Made by a program: the position numbers and the translations under genes. The notes under the pieces were generated by a model, which was not told the DNA's origin, did not search any database, and saw only the letters and a list, made by a program, of their open reading frames with translations. A DNA stretch of 64,000 nucleotides from Inquilinus limosus (lineage in GTDB: Bacteria > Pseudomonadota > Alphaproteobacteria > DSM-16000 > Inquilinaceae). The stretch spans positions 13,109 through 77,108 of the forward strand of contig NZ_NHON01000021.1 in assembly GCF_002195995.1 (NCBI RefSeq), read 5' to 3'. Shown piece after piece: positions 42,448-50,379 of the stretch (position 1 is the first letter of the stretch; each line of letters opens with the position of its first letter).

Positions 42448-42475
42448 GAAGGCCGTCCCGGATGGGACGGCCTTC
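42448..42475. terminator. Perfect 12-base hairpin
   Basis: GAAGGCCGTCCC (42448-42459) and its complement (42464-42475) flank a GGAT loop. On the minus strand, TTGCTTTCC follows, so it could terminate minus-strand transcription coming from the SGNH hydrolase gene that ends at 42553. The rest of 42281-42552 has no gene I can support. Confidence 0.55.
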
Positions 42476-42483
42476 AGGGGATC

Positions 42484-42498
42484 GTTGGTTGCGGGGAC
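42484..42498. repeat. 15-bp element resembling a tRNA 3' end, copy 1
   Basis: GTTGGTTGCGGGGAC is identical here and at 63899-63913, in the same orientation. Its complement ends GTCCCCGCAACCA, like the acceptor end of a tRNA with CCA. No T-arm or rest of a tRNA follows at either place. Confidence 0.5.
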
Positions 42499-42552
42499 TC
42501 GCAACTAACTATGCTCACACACGCCAAGTTCGGACGAATGCTTGTATCAGCG

Positions 42553-43206
42553 TCATGCCAGCAGTTGCCGAACGACGGGGGCTAGTGCGACTCCGATCGC
42601 CCGCGTGTTCGCAGCATCGAGATGCACCCCGTCGATCGGCGACGCGGTCGCCACGCCTGCCGCATCGAAGAAGGCACAGCCGCAGTGGATCGCAGCCTCC
42701 TGGTAACGCGGCGCCAGCTTCCGCGATTCGACGATGCTGCGGCCGCCGGCCGGCTGCCAGTCGCCGCCTACGGTCTCACCGAACAGCGGCGGCGCCACGA
42801 TCAGCACCCGCGGGGAGGCGGCGCCACGGCCATAGGGATAGGTCCTGGCGATCTCGACCAGACGCTCGACCCCGGCGCCGGCACCCAAGGCGGTGCCGCA
42901 GACATACGGCTTCAGGTCGTTGGTGCCGAGCATGATGATCACGAGATCAAGGGGATAGTGGCTGCCCAGCAGCGTCGGCAGGATGCGCACGCCGTTCCGG
43001 TCGGCGGCCGCCCCATGATCGTCGAACATTGTGGTCCGTCCGCCCAGACCTTCGGCGATCACCCGGGCGGCTCCCTCCAGCCCGGCCTCAAGCACGCTAG
43101 GCCAGCGATCCTCGAAGCGGTGACGGCTACCGCTCACAGGATCGGCACCCCAGGTCAGGCTGTCGCCGAAGGCGAGGATGGTCTTCACGTCGATCAAGGC
43201 CGTCAC
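42553..43206 (-). CDS. SGNH/GDSL-family hydrolase
   Basis: The 217-residue esterase-type protein has the block I motif FGDSLTWG with Ser16, block III GTND (about 96-99), and block V DGVHLD with the catalytic Asp/His near the C-terminus. It resembles arylesterase/acyl-CoA thioesterase I-type lipolytic enzymes but lacks a signal peptide. I chose the GTG at 43206, 7 bp after the serine hydrolase stop. An upstream ATG at 43258-43260 would overlap that gene by 47 bases and adds an unlikely Arg/Trp-rich leader. It is probably co-transcribed with the serine hydrolase. Confidence 0.82.
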   Translation of the reverse strand: MTALIDVKTILAFGDSLTWGADPVSGSRHRFEDRWPSVLEAGLEGAARVIAEGLGGRTTMFDDHGAAADRNGVRILPTLLGSHYPLDLVIIMLGTNDLKPYVCGTALGAGAGVERLVEIARTYPYGRGAASPRVLIVAPPLFGETVGGDWQPAGGRSIVESRKLAPRYQEAAIHCGCAFFDAAGVATASPIDGVHLDAANTRAIGVALAPVVRQLLA

Positions 43207-43213
43207 TCCGATG

Positions 43214-44722
43214 TCACGCCGCCCGCCCCAGCAATGTCGGCCGCTCCAGCGGCCCGGCATTGGTGTTGACCCGGCGATCCAGCCGGACGTCGCCGTCGCC
43301 GAAGGTCAGGGTCACGGTGTCACAGAACGCGGTTTCGACGAAGCGCCACATCATCTCCAGCCGGCGCTCATCGCGCCAGACGCCGCGGGCGATCACCCGC
43401 AGCGAGTCCGGCTGGTACTCGTGGTGCAGCAGGTTGCCGGTCATGGTGGTGTCGCCCTCCACCGCGTGGCCGAGCCCGGATTCGATCCGGTGCGTGCCGC
43501 GATGGTCGGAGAGGCTGAAGACGACGCGGTCCGCGGCGAAGTCCAACGCGATCGCGGCGACCCCGTCCTCGTTGGCGTCGAACACGAAGCGCCGGCTGTC
43601 GACCGCCGCCGCCATGGGCGATTGCGCCGCGCCTTCGGCCTCGGGCAGCGCCAGGGCGGCCAGGCGCGCCTCCAGCACCGGCTGCAGTCGGGCGGCGTCG
43701 GGGCCAGCGCCGGCCAGGGCCGGATACAGCTTCGACCAGAGCGCGGTCATCAGGCGGCGGTCGCCGTTGCGCATCGCCGCAGTGACCGCGATCACCGCAT
43801 CCTGGGCCGGCAGCACCACGCATTGCTGGCCGTAGACGCCGGAGGCGCGGTAGCCGTCATGCGGCGTCATCCACCACTGGTAGCCATAGCCCTCGCGCCG
43901 GTCGGCGGGCGACCGCTGCGACGGGTCGCGCGGGCGGAAGCGCTTGCCGTCGAGATCGGCCATCCAGACCTCGTCGACCTGGTTGCGCGTCGCCTCCCGC
44001 ACCCACTCCGCCGGCAGCACCTGCCGGCCGTCCCACACGCCGTTCTGCAGGTGCAGCGCGCCGAACTTGACCACGTCCTCGGTGACGCAGCACAGGCCGT
44101 TGCCGCCGCTGCTGACGCCCTCCGGCGAGACATCCCACAGGATCGTCCCCATGCCGAGCGGCCGGAACAACCGCGGCTCCAGATAGTCGCGCACGGTCTG
44201 GCCGGTCACCTTGGTGACGATGGCGGACAGCATGTAGCTGGAGGCGCTGCTGTAGATGAAGGTGCGGCCCGGCGCCTCGTCCACCGGCTCGCGCAGGAAG
44301 GCCTCGACCCAGCTGCCGCCCATGCGGCGCCATTCGCCGCCGGAGATGCCGGTGGTGTGGCCGCTGCGCATGGTCAGCAGGTCGCGCACCGTCATCGCCG
44401 CCAGGTTGTCGCTGACCTGCGCCGGCAGCTGGTCCGGGAAGAAGCCGATCACCTTATCGTCCAGGGCGAACCGGCCCTCGCCGATCGCCAGGCCGACGGC
44501 CGCGGCGGTCCAGCTCTTGGTCGCCGAATGCTGCATGTGCACCCGGTCGGCGCCATAGGGCTTCCAGAAGCCCTCCGCCACCACCGCGCCGCCGCGGAAC
44601 AGCATGAAGCTGTGCAGCTCCAGCCCGCCGGCCGCCACCTCGTCGAGGAAGGCCAGGATGCCGGCCGGGTCCACGCCCTTCTCGGCCGGGGTCGCGCGCG
44701 GAAGCCTGATGCTGGTGGTCAC
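43214..44722 (-). CDS. Serine hydrolase of the beta-lactamase/PBP family
   Basis: The 502-residue protein has Ser66-Ala-Thr-Lys69 (SxxK) in MQHSATKSW and the YSS motif near 150. A GYGYQWWMTPHDGYRASG segment (about 285-302) probably holds the third motif, and a C-terminal beta domain begins near 350. Family members include class C beta-lactamases, carboxylesterases and 6-aminohexanoate-dimer hydrolase (NylB); the YQWW segment is common in NylB-like proteins. I chose the GTG at 44722 because GAGGAG lies upstream; the longer frame lacks support. It lies upstream of the SGNH hydrolase. The 23-bp palindrome at 44793-44815 is in its promoter region. Confidence 0.83.
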   Translation of the reverse strand: MTTSIRLPRATPAEKGVDPAGILAFLDEVAAGGLELHSFMLFRGGAVVAEGFWKPYGADRVHMQHSATKSWTAAAVGLAIGEGRFALDDKVIGFFPDQLPAQVSDNLAAMTVRDLLTMRSGHTTGISGGEWRRMGGSWVEAFLREPVDEAPGRTFIYSSASSYMLSAIVTKVTGQTVRDYLEPRLFRPLGMGTILWDVSPEGVSSGGNGLCCVTEDVVKFGALHLQNGVWDGRQVLPAEWVREATRNQVDEVWMADLDGKRFRPRDPSQRSPADRREGYGYQWWMTPHDGYRASGVYGQQCVVLPAQDAVIAVTAAMRNGDRRLMTALWSKLYPALAGAGPDAARLQPVLEARLAALALPEAEGAAQSPMAAAVDSRRFVFDANEDGVAAIALDFAADRVVFSLSDHRGTHRIESGLGHAVEGDTTMTGNLLHHEYQPDSLRVIARGVWRDERRLEMMWRFVETAFCDTVTLTFGDGDVRLDRRVNTNAGPLERPTLLGRAA

Positions 44723-44792
44723 GGAATGTCTCCTCGGGATCGGGAATCCTGCGGCGGCGCGTCGCTGCGGCACCATGATTCGATTTGGGTAA

Positions 44793-44815
44793 TGCATTTT
44801 GTCGCGCAAAATGCA
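44793..44815. promoter_or_regulatory. 23-bp palindromic operator between divergent genes
   Basis: Perfect 9-base arms TGCATTTTG (44793-44801) and CAAAATGCA (44807-44815) surround TCGCG. The site lies 71 bp from the serine hydrolase start (minus) and 41 bp from the dehydrogenase ATG (plus). Its AT-rich arms stand out in this GC-rich DNA. No regulator gene is adjacent, so the binding protein is unknown; size and symmetry fit a GntR-, TetR- or IclR-type dimer. Confidence 0.7.
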
Positions 44816-44855
44816 AAATCACACAAGGCGACACTGACCCAATCCGTGAGGCGGC

Positions 44856-45917
44856 ATGAACATCCTGGTCCTTCCCGGCGACGGCATCGGCCCCGAGATC
44901 ACCGAGGCCACCCTGGCGGTGCTGCAGGCGGCCGACCGGCGCCTGGCGCTCGGCCTCGCCTTCACCCGCCACGACATCGGCCTGGCATCGCTGGCGGCGC
45001 AGGGCACCACCCTGCCGGAAGAGGTGCTGGTGGCGATCCCCAAGGCCGACGGCGTGATCCTCGGGCCCGTGTCGCATTACGAGTACCCGGCCCGCGACCA
45101 GGGCGGGTTGAACCCGTCGGGCGAGCTGCGGGTGCGGTTCGACCTGACCGCCAACATCCGCCCCTGCCGCTCGCGCCCCGACCTCAGCGTCCTGCGCAAG
45201 CCGATGGAGCTGGTGATCGTGCGCGAGAACACCGAGGGCTTCTACGCCGACCGCAACATGGTCGCCGGCTGCGGCGAGTTCATGCCCGATGCCGACATGG
45301 CCCTGGCGGTGCGCAAGATCACCGCGCGGGCCAGCGCCCGCGTCGCCCGCACCGCCTTCGAGATCGCCCGCGGCCGGCGCCGCAAGGTCACCGCCGTGCA
45401 CAAGGCCAATGTGCTGAAGCTGACCGACGGCCTGTTCCTGCGCGAGGTGCGCCGGGTGGCGCAGGACTTCCCGGAGGTCCAGCTGGACGAGCTGATCGTC
45501 GACGCCGCCGCCGCCCATCTGATCCGCAGCCCGGATCGGTTCGACGTCATCGTCACCACCAACATGTTCGGCGACATCCTGTCCGACGAGGCGTCGGAGC
45601 TGTGCGGCAGCCTGGGGCTGGGCGGGTCGATCAACGCCGGCGACACGGTCTGCGTCGCCCAGGCGCAGCACGGCTCGGCCCCCGACATCCAGGGCCGCGA
45701 CCTGGCCAACCCGACCTCGCTGATCCTGTCGGCGGCGATGCTGCTGGACTGGCGCGCCCGCCGCGACGGCAATGACCGGCTGGCCGAGGCGGCCCGGCTG
45801 ATCGAGGAGGCGGTCGAGGCGGTCCTGGCCGACCCGGCCTCGCGCACCCGCGACCTGGGCGGCAGCCGCGGCACCACCGAATTCACCGCGGCCGTCGTCG
45901 CCGCGGTCGCTGGCTAG
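44856..45917 (+). CDS. Isocitrate/isopropylmalate-type beta-decarboxylating dehydrogenase
   Basis: The 353-residue NAD(P)-dependent enzyme has PGDGIGPEI (about 7-15), RVRFDLTANIRPCRSRPD near 91-108, RENTEGFYADR (about 124-134), a catalytic Lys in HKANVLKLTDG (about 185), and the metal aspartates in MFGDILSDEAS (about 243). The RENTEGFYAD loop differs from LeuB (which has RELTGGIYFG) and is closer to homoisocitrate or tartrate dehydrogenase types. It oxidatively decarboxylates a 2-hydroxy acid with a neighbouring carboxylate; the exact acid is unknown. GAGGCGGC precedes the ATG. The shared operator suggests co-regulation with the divergent hydrolases. Confidence 0.85.
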   Translation: MNILVLPGDGIGPEITEATLAVLQAADRRLALGLAFTRHDIGLASLAAQGTTLPEEVLVAIPKADGVILGPVSHYEYPARDQGGLNPSGELRVRFDLTANIRPCRSRPDLSVLRKPMELVIVRENTEGFYADRNMVAGCGEFMPDADMALAVRKITARASARVARTAFEIARGRRRKVTAVHKANVLKLTDGLFLREVRRVAQDFPEVQLDELIVDAAAAHLIRSPDRFDVIVTTNMFGDILSDEASELCGSLGLGGSINAGDTVCVAQAQHGSAPDIQGRDLANPTSLILSAAMLLDWRARRDGNDRLAEAARLIEEAVEAVLADPASRTRDLGGSRGTTEFTAAVVAAVAG

Positions 45918-45976
45918 ACCGGGATGAGTTCGGGACTGGCCGCTCATCCGAGCGTATCGAGGCGGTAACGTTTTGT

Positions 45977-45996
45977 CTCTCCCGCTTGCAGGAGAG
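45977..45996. repeat. Short CTCTCC palindrome
   Basis: CTCTCC (45977-45982) and GGAGAG (45991-45996) with an inner GC/GC pair form a small hairpin of the same family as 25566-25587. It lies 59 bp after the dehydrogenase stop and about 80 bp before the cupin ATG, so it may separate the two transcripts. Confidence 0.55.
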
Positions 45997-46077
45997 GCAA
46001 TGCGAGAAGACGCTCGACATCTTGTCAGCTTCTGGTGTGACCAAACCTCAATTCATCCCGTTCCAAGGGAGACCTGG

Positions 46078-46494
46078 ATGACCGACAAGACCCAGACACG
46101 CCCGCAGGCCGCGATCCTGCGCCCGGCGGAGATCGTCGCGCATGAGCGCGGCGGCGGCGCCCGGACCGTGCCTCTGGTGACCAGCGGCATCGGCTCCACC
46201 GGCCTGCTCAACGGCATCACCGAATTCGCGCCCGGCGGCGCCATCCCGCTGCACACGCACAATTGCGAGGAGAGCGTGATGGTGCTGGAGGGCGAGGCGC
46301 TGGTGGAGATCGCCGGCGCCACCCACCGCATGGGCGTGCACGACACCACCTGGGTGCCGGCCGATGTGCCGCACCGCTTCGTCAATGCCGGCCCGGGGCG
46401 GCTGCGGATCTTCTGGACCTACGCCTCGGTCGACGCCACCCGCACCCTGGTCGCCACCGGCGACACCAGGCGGATCGACGCCGAGCGGCGGTGA
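46078..46494 (+). CDS. Cupin-domain protein
   Basis: The 138-residue single-domain cupin carries the metal-binding first motif with His60, His62 and Glu67 in LHTHNCEES, and the second motif with His in VPADVPHRFVNAG (about 100-112). It starts at the ATG at 46078 with AAGGGAG upstream; an upstream in-frame extension lies in the repeat region. Small cupins of this kind act as isomerases, dioxygenases or small-molecule sensors, and no function can be assigned. It follows the dehydrogenase gene in the same direction and could serve the same pathway. Confidence 0.8.
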   Translation: MTDKTQTRPQAAILRPAEIVAHERGGGARTVPLVTSGIGSTGLLNGITEFAPGGAIPLHTHNCEESVMVLEGEALVEIAGATHRMGVHDTTWVPADVPHRFVNAGPGRLRIFWTYASVDATRTLVATGDTRRIDAERR

Positions 46495-46594
46495 GCCTGC
46501 GCGGACGCGCGCAGGCCTCTCCCGCCTCCGCAGGGGAGAGAGGAAGGCCGGGTAGGTCGGCGATGGTTGCTACGCGGTCGCGCCAAGCCGGCGC

Positions 46595-47233
46595 TCAGCT
46601 GCTGTCCGGCTTCGGCGGGCGCGGCAGAGGCCGGCCGGCGGCGGACTCGGCCGGGCTCTCGGGCCAGGGCTCCGCGGCGTCGCGGTCGGCAGGATCGGTC
46701 TCCGCCGGCTCGATGGCGGCCTCGGTGTCGCAGCCCTGCGGTTGCGGCGGCGGGCGGCCGAGCTTGCGGCACACCGCCTGCAGGAACTCCTCCGACGACA
46801 GCGTGTCCATCTGCGCGTCGAGCGTCTCGTCCTCGACCAGCGTTTCCCACACCGCCGCCCGCAGATACTCCGCACCCTCGCCATCCGCCGGCGTCGCCAG
46901 CGCCTTGGTCACGGTGTCCGTGACCTGCTCCCGCTTCTGCCGGCGCTGCTGCTCCTCGCCCGTGGCCACGCGCTCGCCCCGGCGCATCAGGTATTCCGCC
47001 CGGATCCGCTCGGTCAGCGCCACCGACAGCCGGATCGAGCGGGAGAGGCGCGAGTGGATCAGGCCGCAATCGATCGGCGAGTCCGCAGATGCCCGCTCCT
47101 GCTGCCGCTCGGTCATGCGCTTGACGCGCATGTCCATCTCCGCCGCCTGGCGCACCAGGTGCAGCGCCCATCCCGTCCAATGCATGTCGGGATCGGTCGG
47201 CCGGATCGGCTCGAACTGCGGCTCATCATCCAT
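46595..47233 (-). CDS. Uncharacterised protein, paralogue of the 24614-25492 product
   Basis: This 212-residue charged, helical protein has no domain I recognise. An N-terminal helix region (WTGWALHLVRQAAEMDMRVK, about 19-38) is followed by a helical block (about 60-115) with QKREQVTDTVTKAL, then a conserved-looking DTLSSEEFLQAVCRKLG (about 140-156), and a Pro/Glu/Asp-rich disordered tail ending KPDSS. The same succession occurs in the 24614-25492 protein. I start at the ATG at 47233; no good ribosome binding site is visible, and a TTG at 47251 is an alternative. It lies alone between the cupin and aminotransferase genes. Confidence 0.65.
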   Translation of the reverse strand: MDDEPQFEPIRPTDPDMHWTGWALHLVRQAAEMDMRVKRMTERQQERASADSPIDCGLIHSRLSRSIRLSVALTERIRAEYLMRRGERVATGEEQQRRQKREQVTDTVTKALATPADGEGAEYLRAAVWETLVEDETLDAQMDTLSSEEFLQAVCRKLGRPPPQPQGCDTEAAIEPAETDPADRDAAEPWPESPAESAAGRPLPRPPKPDSS

Positions 47234-47307
47234 GGAACAAAGAATGAACAAGAGTCGCGGGAAAGGCTACACGCGATCGTGCTGGGAAAATGCGTCGGGC
47301 TGAGAGA

Positions 47308-47345
47308 ACCCCTCCCCCTGCCCCCCTCCCGCAAGGGGAGGGGGA
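47308..47345. repeat. GC hairpin repeat shared with 18510-18545
   Basis: CCCCCTCCC (47322-47330) pairs with GGGAGGGGG (47336-47344). Including the preceding CCCCTCCCCCTG, more than 30 bases are identical to the element inside the polyol operon near 18510-18545. It sits between the uncharacterised gene and the aminotransferase end (47419). Confidence 0.65.
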
Positions 47346-47418
47346 GGATTAAAGGCACAAGTCGAGTTGAACGGCTGTGTTCTAAAAGGCCCCTCTTGCG
47401 GGAGAGAGGCGACACGGC

Positions 47419-48519
47419 TCACCCCCGCAGCGCCGCCGAGATCGCGGCCAGACCGGAGTCCAGCTCCGCCGCCGTCGGCCAGCCATAGCCCAGGCGGAAG
47501 CAGGTGTCGGGCATCTCGAACCAGTGGCCCGGCCCGACATAGCAGCCATGGACGTCGAGCAGCCGGCGGTAGAAGGCGTCGGTGCCGCCCGGCGGCTCCG
47601 CCCGCATCCGCGGGAAGCAGACCACGCCGCCCGACGGCGCCACCCAGTCGAGCAGCTCCTCGCCGGCGATCCAGCCCGCCACCAGGGCACGGCGGCGGCG
47701 CATCTCCGCCAGGATCGGGTCCAGGATCGCCGACCGGTTCTCCAGGATCCGCTCGGCGATCCACTCGTCGACGACGCTGCCGCAGATGCTGATCTGCTCC
47801 TTCGCCGCCAGGAACAGCTCCTGCAGCGCCGGGTCGCGGGTGACGATCCAGCCGATGCGGATGCCGGGCACGCCATAGGCCTTGGACAGCGACGACACGC
47901 CGATGACACGCGGCCCCAGCGTCGCCGCCAGCGGCAGGGGTACGTCCAGCGACAGGTCGCGATAGGTCTCATCGACCAGCAGCGGGCAGCCGGTGCGGGC
48001 GGCGAGGTCGGCCAGCGCCCGCAACTCGGCGGCGCTGGCCATCGTCCCGGTCGGGTTGTGCGGGGCGGTGACGCTGATCAGCTTCGTGCGCGGCGTCACC
48101 GCGGCGGCGACCGCCTCCGGGTCGATGCGGAACCCGTCCTCGAAGCGCAGATCGACCGTGGTGATGGCGCAGCCGATCGCCCGCGGCGTTTCCAGGTTGG
48201 TGGCGTAGTTGGGGCGCACCACCACCAGATGGTTGTCGCGGCCCAGCAGCGCGGTGGCGACGATGAACAGCGCCCCGGCCGCGCCGCCGGTGATCAGCAC
48301 GTCGTCCGGCTGCAGCCCCTCGCCCTGCGCCGCGATCAGCGCCCGCAGCGCCTCGCTGCCGCGATGGCTGCCGTACAGCAAAGTCAGGTCCGGGATCTGC
48401 AGCCCGAGCTGCGACAGGCTGCGGTCGGCCACCGAGCTTTCGGACAGGTTGAAGCGGATCAGCCCGTAGCCGTACTCCTCGGGGGACTCGACCTCGATCG
48501 GCATGCGTGCGTAGCGCAT
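47419..48519 (-). CDS. Class I/II pyridoxal-phosphate aminotransferase
   Basis: The 366-residue fold-type I aminotransferase has GGAAGALF near 77-84 for phosphate binding, APHNPTGT (about 150-157), DETY (about 186-189), the Schiff-base lysine in SSLSKAYGVPGIRIGW (about 210-225), and the C-terminal arginine in FRLGYGW. It is shorter than AspC-type enzymes and resembles HisC-like or capreomycidine-synthase-like members. It is followed upstream by the PLP dehydratase gene on the same strand, 40 bp away, so the two are probably co-transcribed. The amino donor and acceptor are unknown. Confidence 0.87.
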   Translation of the reverse strand: MRYARMPIEVESPEEYGYGLIRFNLSESSVADRSLSQLGLQIPDLTLLYGSHRGSEALRALIAAQGEGLQPDDVLITGGAAGALFIVATALLGRDNHLVVVRPNYATNLETPRAIGCAITTVDLRFEDGFRIDPEAVAAAVTPRTKLISVTAPHNPTGTMASAAELRALADLAARTGCPLLVDETYRDLSLDVPLPLAATLGPRVIGVSSLSKAYGVPGIRIGWIVTRDPALQELFLAAKEQISICGSVVDEWIAERILENRSAILDPILAEMRRRRALVAGWIAGEELLDWVAPSGGVVCFPRMRAEPPGGTDAFYRRLLDVHGCYVGPGHWFEMPDTCFRLGYGWPTAAELDSGLAAISAALRG

Positions 48520-48559
48520 CGGAAACCCTCGTGTTCGGAAGGGATGAGGCGTCTTGCGC

Positions 48560-49522
48560 CTAGGCGGCAGAGATGGCCTGGAGGAAGGTGTCGAGCGCGA
48601 TGTTGCGGCCGCACAGCACCACGGCCACGGTGCGGCCGCGCCACGCCTCGGCCTGCCGGACCAGCCCGGCCAGCGCGACCCCGGCGGATCCCTCCACGAT
48701 CCAATGCTCGGCCTCGGCGACCTGGCGCATGGCCCGGGCGATCTCCGCCTCGCTGACCAGCACCCGCTCGTCGATCACCGACTGGCAGACCGGGAAGGTG
48801 ACCGACCCGGCCTCCACGGCGCCCGCAGTGCCGTCGGACAGGGTCTCGCTCTCCTCGACATCGACGATCGCGCCCACCTCCAGCGCCCGCAGCATCACCG
48901 GCGAATTCTCCGCCCAGACGCCGACCACGCGGGTCTGCGGCCGGATCCGCTTGATCGCCGTGCCGGTGCCGCCGATCAGACCCCCGCCGCCGACGGCGAT
49001 GAAGACGGCGTCGAGATCCGGGGCCTGCTGCATCAGCTCGACCCCGACCGTGCCCTGCCCGGCCATCACGTCGGGGTCGTTATAGGGCGGGATGTAGGTC
49101 CGCCCCGACGCCGCCGCGTCCCGCCGCGCGCTGGCCTCCGCCTCAATCGGCGGGCCGTCGATGACGACAAGTTCCGCCCCCAGGGCCAAGATCGCGTCGG
49201 TCTTGGTCCGGGCGGTGCCGGCGGCGACATGCACCCGCACGGCGGTGCCCGCCAGCGCGCCGGCCCGCGCCACGGCCATGCCGTGGTTGCCGGTCGACGC
49301 CGTGGTCACGCCGCGGCGCCGCTCCGCCTCCGACAGCGTGCTGATCCTGTTGGTCGCGCCGCGCAGCTTGAAGGCCCCGCTCGGCTGCAGATGCTCCGCC
49401 TTCAGCAGCACCTCGCAGCCCAGCGCGGCCGACAGGACGGCGCTGCGCTCCAGCGGCGTCACCGGGACCTGCGGCCGGATCGCCGCATGCGCCGCCATGA
49501 TCCGGTCGAACAGCTCTGTCAT
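48560..49522 (-). CDS. Threonine/serine dehydratase-type PLP enzyme (EutB-like)
   Basis: The 320-residue fold-type II PLP enzyme has the cofactor lysine in SGAFKLRGA (about 48-56), STGNHG (about 76-81) and the glycine loop GGGGLIGG (about 178-185). It lacks the C-terminal ACT domain of biosynthetic IlvA, as catabolic dehydratases do. EutB of ectoine utilisation is a close family relative and is usually paired with EutC, an ornithine-cyclodeaminase-like protein; such a protein is encoded at 51942-52880. No doeA/doeB genes are present, so ectoine is not the obvious substrate. A beta-hydroxy or D-amino acid from the imported compound is more likely. Confidence 0.88.
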   Translation of the reverse strand: MTELFDRIMAAHAAIRPQVPVTPLERSAVLSAALGCEVLLKAEHLQPSGAFKLRGATNRISTLSEAERRRGVTTASTGNHGMAVARAGALAGTAVRVHVAAGTARTKTDAILALGAELVVIDGPPIEAEASARRDAAASGRTYIPPYNDPDVMAGQGTVGVELMQQAPDLDAVFIAVGGGGLIGGTGTAIKRIRPQTRVVGVWAENSPVMLRALEVGAIVDVEESETLSDGTAGAVEAGSVTFPVCQSVIDERVLVSEAEIARAMRQVAEAEHWIVEGSAGVALAGLVRQAEAWRGRTVAVVLCGRNIALDTFLQAISAA

Positions 49523-49594
49523 CTCGATCCTCCCGCGCGATGTCGCCGATGGTGCCGGGCCGCGCGGCGCCGCGCCATCCCTCCAGGGAGGGGG

Positions 49595-50326
49595 TCAGGA
49601 CCGGCAGCGGGCGAACAGCTCGGCCAGCGAGCCGATTCCGAGCTTGCGGAAGATGCGCTTGCGGTGGTCCTTCACGGTGAAGCGGCCGATGCCCAGCCGC
49701 AGCGCCACCGCCTCGGACGAGCAGCCCGCCAGCAGCAGGTCCAGCACCTCCCGCTCCCGCCCGGTCAGGCCGGCGGCACCGGCCGGGCCGGGACGCGACA
49801 GCGACAGGTGCTTGTCGAAGGCCGCGGCGATCGGGGCGCCCAGCGCATCGAGATGGTGGAGGTCCCGGTCCGTCGCCCGGCGCCGCGACCGTTGGCGGTA
49901 CAGCCCGAACTCGACCAGGCCGACGCGTGTGCCGAGATGCAGCCCGATCTCCTCCAGCCCCTCGGGCCAGCCGACGGTGCGGAAGCCGAGCTCCTCCTCC
50001 GGCGCCGGCAGCAGATGGCCCGGCGCCTCCCGCCGCGGCAGGCGCCGGACGGCAAAGTCGCGCGCCCGGAACGCCCGGCCCATCGGCCGGCGCGCCAGGA
50101 TCGGGCTGACGGCGTGGGTGACGCGCAGATAGGTCTCGATCCCACGCCTTCCGCCCGCCGCGTCGAAATTGTCGAACAGCAGCTCCGGCGTCCGGCCGCC
50201 CGGATGGACGATGACGGCGGCGAGGTCGAAGCCCAGCAGGCGGCCGACGGCGCCTGCCGCAGTTGCCGGAAACCCGGCCTCGCCGATCGCCCCGATCACC
50301 TCCGCCAGCGCCTGGTGCGGCGACAT
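49595..50326 (-). CDS. LuxR-family transcriptional regulator
   Basis: The 243-residue protein ends in a LuxR-type helix-turn-helix (about 182-240: LTGREREVLDLLLAGCSSE, RFTVKDHRKRIFRKLGI). The N-terminal 170 residues are a possible GAF-like or unassigned sensor region without an evident autoinducer-binding signature. I chose the ATG at 50326 because GGGAGGG lies 6 bases upstream; a GTG at 50383 would overlap the binding-protein stop. Placed between transporter and enzyme genes on the same strand, it probably regulates this locus. Ligand unknown. Confidence 0.85.
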   Translation of the reverse strand: MSPHQALAEVIGAIGEAGFPATAAGAVGRLLGFDLAAVIVHPGGRTPELLFDNFDAAGGRRGIETYLRVTHAVSPILARRPMGRAFRARDFAVRRLPRREAPGHLLPAPEEELGFRTVGWPEGLEEIGLHLGTRVGLVEFGLYRQRSRRRATDRDLHHLDALGAPIAAAFDKHLSLSRPGPAGAAGLTGREREVLDLLLAGCSSEAVALRLGIGRFTVKDHRKRIFRKLGIGSLAELFARCRS

Positions 50327-50379
50327 GCGCGGCCCTCCCGTCTCAAGCCGGACCGGAGGCGCCGCGCCGGCGCCCCGGG

